NCBI GenBank assembly: GCA_002432195.1
Contig: DJGG01000116.1
Coordinates: 20,223-37,279 of the forward strand
DNA: 17,057 nt
Direction: 5' to 3'
Source of the DNA: Desulfobacteraceae bacterium UBA5852
Lineage (GTDB): Bacteria > Desulfobacterota > Desulfobacteria > Desulfobacterales > UBA5852
The position numbers and the translations under genes are program-made. Positions 13,850 through 17,057 of this stretch are shown piece by piece; within the stretch, counting starts at the first letter, position 1, and every line of letters starts with the position of its first letter. The notes beneath the pieces were generated by a model that saw only the letters and a list, made by a program, of their open reading frames with translations, ran no database searches and was not told where the DNA came from.

Positions 13850-14323
13850 CTAGATCTCGTCTTCCAGGTCCACAGGATCGTCGTCCGCGATCTTGATGGG
13901 GGAGTTGATGTTGCCGATGGGCCCGTCCTCTTCGTAATCCGCTTCGAAATCCTCGTCCAGAAGATCGTCGATATCCTCGGGCTCTTCCTCGATCTCTTCG
14001 TGGGGGCGGATGGTGAGCCCTTCCCGGTTCAACAATTCGAGATCATCGAAAAACACCTCGATGGACTGGTTGTCGTTGGCCGAATAGAGAGTTTCAATGG
14101 CCTCGGCCAGCCTCAGGGCATAGATGTCGGGGGGGTAGAGGTTGCGCGTTTTAAGGCTCTGAGCCAGGGCCTCGCGTCCCCCTTTGAGGGATTTAAGGAT
14201 GGCCTCTTCCCCATAGCGCTCCTCGCACAGCAGGGACATCACCTCCTTGTCCAACTCCGCGTATTCCTGAATGATCATCTGCTGGTCGGCCGGTTGGCGA
14301 ATGATCATGTACTTTTGTCTCAT
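13850..14323 (-). CDS. Conserved-looking acidic hypothetical protein
   Basis: This protein of 157 residues is not assigned to a named family. The first 110 residues look like a helical folded domain rich in glutamate and leucine (for example I-I-Q-E-Y-A-E-L-D-K-E-V and Y-A-L-R-L-A-E-A-I-E-T-L-Y). The last 45 residues are strongly acidic, with runs such as E-E-I-E-E-E-P-E-D and D-D-L-L-D-E-D-F, and are probably disordered. There is no signal peptide or membrane segment. The ATG at 14323 has a strong AAAGGAG upstream, and the codon use resembles the neighbouring genes, which supports a real gene. A possible -35 TTGACA lies on the same strand at 14430-14435 without a good -10. A nested hairpin follows the stop. 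No function is proposed. Confidence 0.75.
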   Translation of the reverse strand: MRQKYMIIRQPADQQMIIQEYAELDKEVMSLLCEERYGEEAILKSLKGGREALAQSLKTRNLYPPDIYALRLAEAIETLYSANDNQSIEVFFDDLELLNREGLTIRPHEEIEEEPEDIDDLLDEDFEADYEEDGPIGNINSPIKIADDDPVDLEDEI

Positions 14324-14553
14324 GCGGGGCTCCTTTGGGCCGGGTCAGGCCCGTGTGGCGTTGGGTTACCGCGAGGCGTCCGAATGGCACGCTACGGTCC
14401 GGGGCCTGGAAAACATATTCCACCCGCGATGTCAACTCAATTTGGGCTTATTTTAAGGGTGCCGGGCCCCAGTGGCAAGGATACGGCCGCAACGGCGCAC
14501 ATTCCCGAAGACTCCCGGCATGGAAAAAACACTGGACCCATGCCTGAAAGATC

Positions 14554-14582
14554 TTGACCCCATCGCCATAACCTGTTACCCG
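14554..14582 (+). promoter_or_regulatory. Possible promoter of the tRNA-Ser pair
   Basis: TTGACC (14554-14559) is followed after 17 bases by TACCCG (14577-14582), ending 17 bases before the first mature tRNA base. The -35 is good and the -10 is poor, so the call rests mainly on position. Confidence 0.3.
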
Positions 14583-14599
14583 AGCTGTTTCAGTCGCGT

Positions 14600-14687
14600 G
14601 GAGGGATGGCTGAGTGGTCGAAAGCGGCGGTCTTGAAAACCGTTGAGGGTAACACCTCCGTGGGTTCGAATCCTACTCCCTCCGCCA
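14600..14687 (+). tRNA. tRNA-Ser (UGA)
   Basis: The acceptor arms GGAGGGA (14600-14606) and TCCCTCC pair perfectly, followed by discriminator G (14684) and an encoded CCA (14685-14687). The anticodon loop CTTGAAA places anticodon TGA at 14634-14636, flanked by the stem GCGGT/ACCGT. A long variable arm and the T loop GGTTCGAATCC complete a class II serine tRNA. It reads UCA and related serine codons. It is an ordinary serine tRNA and not tRNA-Sec, whose anticodon would be UCA. Confidence 0.97.
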
Positions 14688-14699
14688 CGACCCCAACGT

Positions 14700-14792
14700 G
14701 GAGAGATGACCGAGTTGGCCGAAGGTGCTCGCCTGCTAAGCGAGTGTGGGGGTAACACCTCACCATGGGTTCGAATCCCATTCTCTCCGCCA
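14700..14792 (+). tRNA. tRNA-Ser (GCU)
   Basis: The acceptor arm GGAGAGA (14700-14706) pairs with TCTCTCC, with discriminator G (14789) and encoded CCA (14790-14792). The anticodon GCT is at 14735-14737 in the loop CTGCTAA, between CTCGC and GCGAG stems. The long variable arm and T loop GGTTCGAATCC fit a class II serine tRNA reading AGC and AGU. It follows tRNA-Ser (UGA) after 12 bases and is surely cotranscribed with it. Confidence 0.97.
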
Positions 14793-14804
14793 TCATGATC
14801 GACC

Positions 14805-14838
14805 TGCCCGGCTCCCCGTGAGCCGGGCATCTGTTTTT
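14805..14838 (+). terminator. Intrinsic terminator of the tRNA-Ser operon
   Basis: The arms TGCCCGGCTC (14805-14814) and GAGCCGGGCA (14820-14829) form a perfect 10-bp stem with loop CCCGT, followed by TCTGTTTTT (14830-14838). It lies 12 bases after the CCA of the second tRNA. Confidence 0.92.
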
Positions 14839-14991
14839 ATGCGGCCGGATGGACGGCAGCCTCGCGATGGCATGGCGCTGCCTTTCATGGTTCAACAATG
14901 GATCCCGTGGGTTGCGGCCCTGGATAGCCCCCCGCGCGATTCGGCCCGCCGCGTCTTGGCCAGGGGTCAAGGGACGGTGGGCCCTCGGATG

Positions 14992-15198
14992 TCAGGAACC
15001 CCTTGGCCCACTCCGGTCCTCGGGCGTCGGATCGATTTCCCGGGATAGCTTCGCCAACAGGTCCTCCACCGGCGCGCGCATCTCGCGCACCAAGGCCTCG
15101 GCCCTGGACTGGGAGGCGCGATAGCCCAAGCGATAGGCTGAAGCGTACACGGCGCATACCAGGGCGATCAATCCGGCGACGATCCAAAAGCTGTTCAT
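14992..15198 (-). CDS. Small single-pass membrane protein
   Basis: This predicted protein of 68 residues has one N-terminal transmembrane helix (about residues 4-22, F-W-I-V-A-G-L-I-A-L-V-C-A-V-Y-A-S-A-Y). A basic, then mixed-charge cytoplasmic helix follows, containing R-A-E-A-L-V-R-E-M-R-A-P-V-E-D-L-L-A-K-L-S-R, which may form a short coiled coil. The ATG at 15198 is preceded by AAAGGAG ten bases upstream. It stands alone on the minus strand between the tRNA terminator and a 259-base gap (15199-15457) in which no convincing gene is seen. No family is recognised. Confidence 0.65.
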   Translation of the reverse strand: MNSFWIVAGLIALVCAVYASAYRLGYRASQSRAEALVREMRAPVEDLLAKLSREIDPTPEDRSGPRGS

Positions 15199-15457
15199 GG
15201 CATGAAGGCTCCTTTTAACTGAACGTTGAGTGGCTATCGGCCGCCCCGGGGGATGACTTTAGCTCCGCGTGAACCGTTCCGGGAGGGCTGCCCGGCGGTA
15301 CCCGCAGGACCTTGCGGCCGGATGGGAACGGGCAGCACTGCACGCCGCCGGGTACCATGCGGCGGAGCTTGCCAAACGTGAGAAAAGCGTTTAAGCCGGC
15401 CCGCGACATTTTGATGCCGCAATGAAAGGCCTTGACCACCTATTGGGTTGATACGCC

Positions 15458-15847
15458 ATGATCGCCACTCCAGGTAGCAGAGATCGCCGGGAATGCCGGC
15501 GTTTCCGGGTTCGAGACGGGGCCTTTGCGGCCATCGCCGATACCTACGGCAAACTGGGGCCGATACACGATATCAGCCTCAAAGGCGTGGCGTTTCGCTA
15601 CCTTGACGATGAGCGCCCACCCTACGCGGCCGCTGGGCGTGCGCACGTGCAACTGCTTTGTCGCGAGGCACGCCTGCGGCTGGACGGGTTGCCGGCCGTG
15701 CTGGTGGCCGACGAAGCACTTTCCCCCGAGCCATCTTTCATCGAGCTCAAAATGCGCCGTGTCGCGCTGCAATTCGGAGACCTCGATGCCGATCAGCGCC
15801 AACAACTGGCCGATTTCATTTGCCGGTGCGCAATGGCCGATGGGTGA
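15458..15847 (+). CDS. PilZ domain protein (probable c-di-GMP binder)
   Basis: This is a stand-alone PilZ-type protein of 129 residues. The N-terminal arginine cluster R-R-E-C-R-R-F-R (10-17) and the motif D38-I-S40-L-K-G43 correspond to the RxxxR and (D/N)xSxxG elements that grip cyclic di-GMP in this family. The rest has alternating hydrophobic strands as expected for a small beta-barrel and ends with a helix near 110-125. The ATG at 15458 has only a weak upstream purine stretch, so the start is less certain. No partner domain is fused, so it probably acts as an adaptor to an unknown target. It lies upstream of sat on the same strand, but the 330-base gap and separate promoter signals argue against a shared operon. 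Confidence 0.75.
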   Translation: MIATPGSRDRRECRRFRVRDGAFAAIADTYGKLGPIHDISLKGVAFRYLDDERPPYAAAGRAHVQLLCREARLRLDGLPAVLVADEALSPEPSFIELKMRRVALQFGDLDADQRQQLADFICRCAMADG

Positions 15848-16177
15848 GCGCGGAGGAATCGAAGCGATGCGTCGCTAGTGGCGCCTCCCGACGGACACAT
15901 CCGACCTTCCCGGCGCGATCCGCTCCCGCATTGCTGGCATGGACATGGCAGCTCGGCCGCCGCTTCACCGGTTCATCTCAAGAGCATCCCCGGTACGCTG
16001 TAACTCTTTTCCGGCCGCCCCCCAAAACCGGTCGCGGGCCATCGGCAGCCAGGCGGGGGCATGGAATAATCTTGACAAAATTGCGTATCCCGACTAATCA
16101 GAACCCTTTAAAACCGCTAATTTGCAGCCGTGCCTGCGACCAAGGGGATAAATTTACTCAAAAGGAGAGGAGACCAA
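15848..16177 (+). other. Intergenic region and leader of sat
   Basis: No gene is supported in these 330 bases. The first half is GC-rich and carries only a minor hairpin, AGCGA-TGCG-TCGCT, after the PilZ stop. The second half becomes AT-richer and holds a possible promoter and the strong sat ribosome-binding site AAAGGAGAGGAG, which ends six bases before the ATG. Confidence 0.6.
16072..16100 (+). promoter_or_regulatory. Possible sat promoter
   Basis: A perfect -35 hexamer TTGACA occupies 16072-16077. The -10 is ambiguous: ACTAAT (16093-16098, 15-base spacer) matches four of six, while TAATCA (16095-16100, 17-base spacer) has the better spacing but only two matches. A leader of about 70 bases to the sat ATG would result. 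Confidence 0.4.
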
Positions 16178-17057
16178 ATGGGCAAGTTGATAGCACCGCA
16201 TGGCGGAAAGGGGTTGACCTGCTGTCTGCTCCAGGGCGCGGAGTTGGAAGCCGAAAAGAAAAGGGCTCAGACCCTCAAGCAGGTCTCCATCAGCCCGCGT
16301 GAAAAGGGCGACCTGATCATGATGGGCATCGGCGGCTTCAGTCCGCTGACCGGCTTCATGACCAAGGCGGATTGGAAGGGCGTTTGTGAACGCTTCCTGC
16401 TGGCCGATGGCACCTTCTGGCCCATCCCGGTAACCCTGAGCGCCAGTGCTGAAGATGCCGGCGCCATCAAGGAAGGCCAGGAGATCGCCCTTTACGACCC
16501 CGAAAACAAAGAAATCATGGCCACCATGAAGGTCACCGAGAAATTTGCGATGACCGAGGCCGACAAGAAATTCGAGTGTGAAAAGATTTTCATGGGCGAG
16601 GGCACCAAGACCACCGAGGACTTCTGGAAAATCGCCAAGGACGACCATCCCGGCGTGCAGATGGTGATGAGCCAGAAGGCGTGGAGCCTGGCCGGACCGG
16701 TCAAGGTGCTGAGCGAGGGTGGCTACCCCGAGCGCTATCCCGGCGTCTACATGACCCCCGCCCAGAGCCGTGCGCTTTTCGAGGAGCGGGGCTGGAGCGA
16801 AGTCGCCGCCCTGCAGTTGCGCAACCCCATGCACCGCTCCCATGAGTACCTCTGCAAGATCGCCGTGGAAGTCTGTGACGGTGTTTTCATCCATTCCCTG
16901 GTGGGCAACCTGAAGCCGGGCGACATTCCGGCCCGGGTGCGGGTCAAGTGCATCGATGCCCTCGTGGAGCACTACTTCGTCAAGAAGAACGTCATCCAGG
17001 GCGGGTACCCCCTCGACATGCGCTACGCCGGCCCGCGCGAAGGCCTGCTGCACGCCA
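16178..17057 (+). CDS. sat: ATP sulfurylase (sulfate adenylyltransferase), 3' end outside window
   Basis: The enzyme activates sulfate with ATP to adenosine phosphosulfate and pyrophosphate, the first step of dissimilatory sulfate reduction in the cytoplasm. The 293 complete codons cover the N-terminal beta domain (with I-G-G-F-S-P-L-T-G-F-M near residues 50-61) and the first part of the catalytic domain. The active-site motif Q213-L-R-N-P-M-H219-R-S-H222 is present, as is the later V-G-N-L-K-P-G-D-I-P segment. The start ATG is fixed by AAAGGAGAGGAG directly upstream. The frame is open to the window edge, so the gene is cut, not broken. No other sulfate-reduction gene is visible, so its direction of use (reduction or oxidation) is inferred from the hydrogenase context. 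Confidence 0.97.
   Translation, partial: MGKLIAPHGGKGLTCCLLQGAELEAEKKRAQTLKQVSISPREKGDLIMMGIGGFSPLTGFMTKADWKGVCERFLLADGTFWPIPVTLSASAEDAGAIKEGQEIALYDPENKEIMATMKVTEKFAMTEADKKFECEKIFMGEGTKTTEDFWKIAKDDHPGVQMVMSQKAWSLAGPVKVLSEGGYPERYPGVYMTPAQSRALFEERGWSEVAALQLRNPMHRSHEYLCKIAVEVCDGVFIHSLVGNLKPGDIPARVRVKCIDALVEHYFVKKNVIQGGYPLDMRYAGPREGLLHA

Noticed and set aside
14600..14792. tRNA genes as an integration site for a mobile element
   Set aside because: No integrase gene or repeated 3' tRNA end is visible within the window.
15215..15439. Minus-strand open frame of 74 codons
   Set aside because: GTG start without a ribosome-binding site, no recognisable motif and proline/glycine-rich content; not supported as a gene.
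16154..17053. Minus-strand open frame of 299 codons
   Set aside because: It is antisense to sat, which has a strong ribosome-binding site and clear active-site motifs.

Overview
The window looks like chromosomal DNA of a GC-rich sulfate-reducing bacterium, most likely a Desulfobacterota lineage. The reasons are an ATP sulfurylase gene (sat) with a strong ribosome-binding site at the right end, a periplasmic uptake-type [NiFe] hydrogenase closely resembling those of Desulfovibrio gigas and related organisms, and UGA recoding of the selenocysteine type. The exact family cannot be fixed from sequence alone.

Layout. Positions 49-13150 are one long run of genes on the minus strand, with short gaps or overlaps at most junctions. 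In transcription order they are: hydrogenase small subunit (Tat signal), hydrogenase large subunit, a maturation endopeptidase, hypC, hypF, hypD, hypE, an ApbE-type flavin transferase, rimO, a long-chain polyprenyl diphosphate synthase, a secreted FlgT-like protein and a CDP-alcohol phosphatidyltransferase (pgsA-like). About 700 bases without a convincing gene precede the small subunit. Then come a minus-strand acidic hypothetical protein, two tandem plus-strand tRNA-Ser genes (UGA and GCU) with a clear terminator, a small minus-strand membrane protein, a plus-strand PilZ-domain protein and the 5' part of sat. hypA, hypB and the selenocysteine machinery (selA, selB, selC, selD) are not in the window.

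Main observation. The hydrogenase large-subunit frame is interrupted once, by an in-frame TGA at 11958-11960. This is exactly the codon of the second cysteine of the N-terminal nickel-binding L1 motif (R-S-C-G-V-[TGA]-T-Y-I-H-A). The frame then continues intact for 484 codons to a normal C-terminal L2 motif with both cysteines (D-P-C-I-A-C-A-V-H). A 7-bp hairpin with a GG-containing loop starts 15 nt after the TGA, where a bacterial SECIS element would sit. The simplest reading is a selenoprotein in which selenocysteine replaces the L1 bridging cysteine. In the well-known [NiFeSe] enzymes the selenocysteine replaces the first cysteine of L2. The small subunit keeps the proline that goes with a [3Fe-4S] medial cluster, so it is of ordinary [NiFe] type rather than HysB type. 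To my knowledge a Sec in L1 is not a described standard arrangement. A sequencing error or a nonsense mutation is the main alternative.

How the genes fit together. HypF, HypC, HypD and HypE build the Fe(CN)2CO centre. The endopeptidase trims the large-subunit tail after nickel insertion, and the Tat signal on the small subunit exports the folded dimer to the periplasm. No membrane or cytochrome subunit is encoded next to the pair, so a soluble periplasmic electron acceptor such as a c-type cytochrome is inferred. The downstream housekeeping genes (rimO, prenyl synthase, pgsA) appear to share the transcript. sat activates sulfate for the reduction that would use the electrons from hydrogen.
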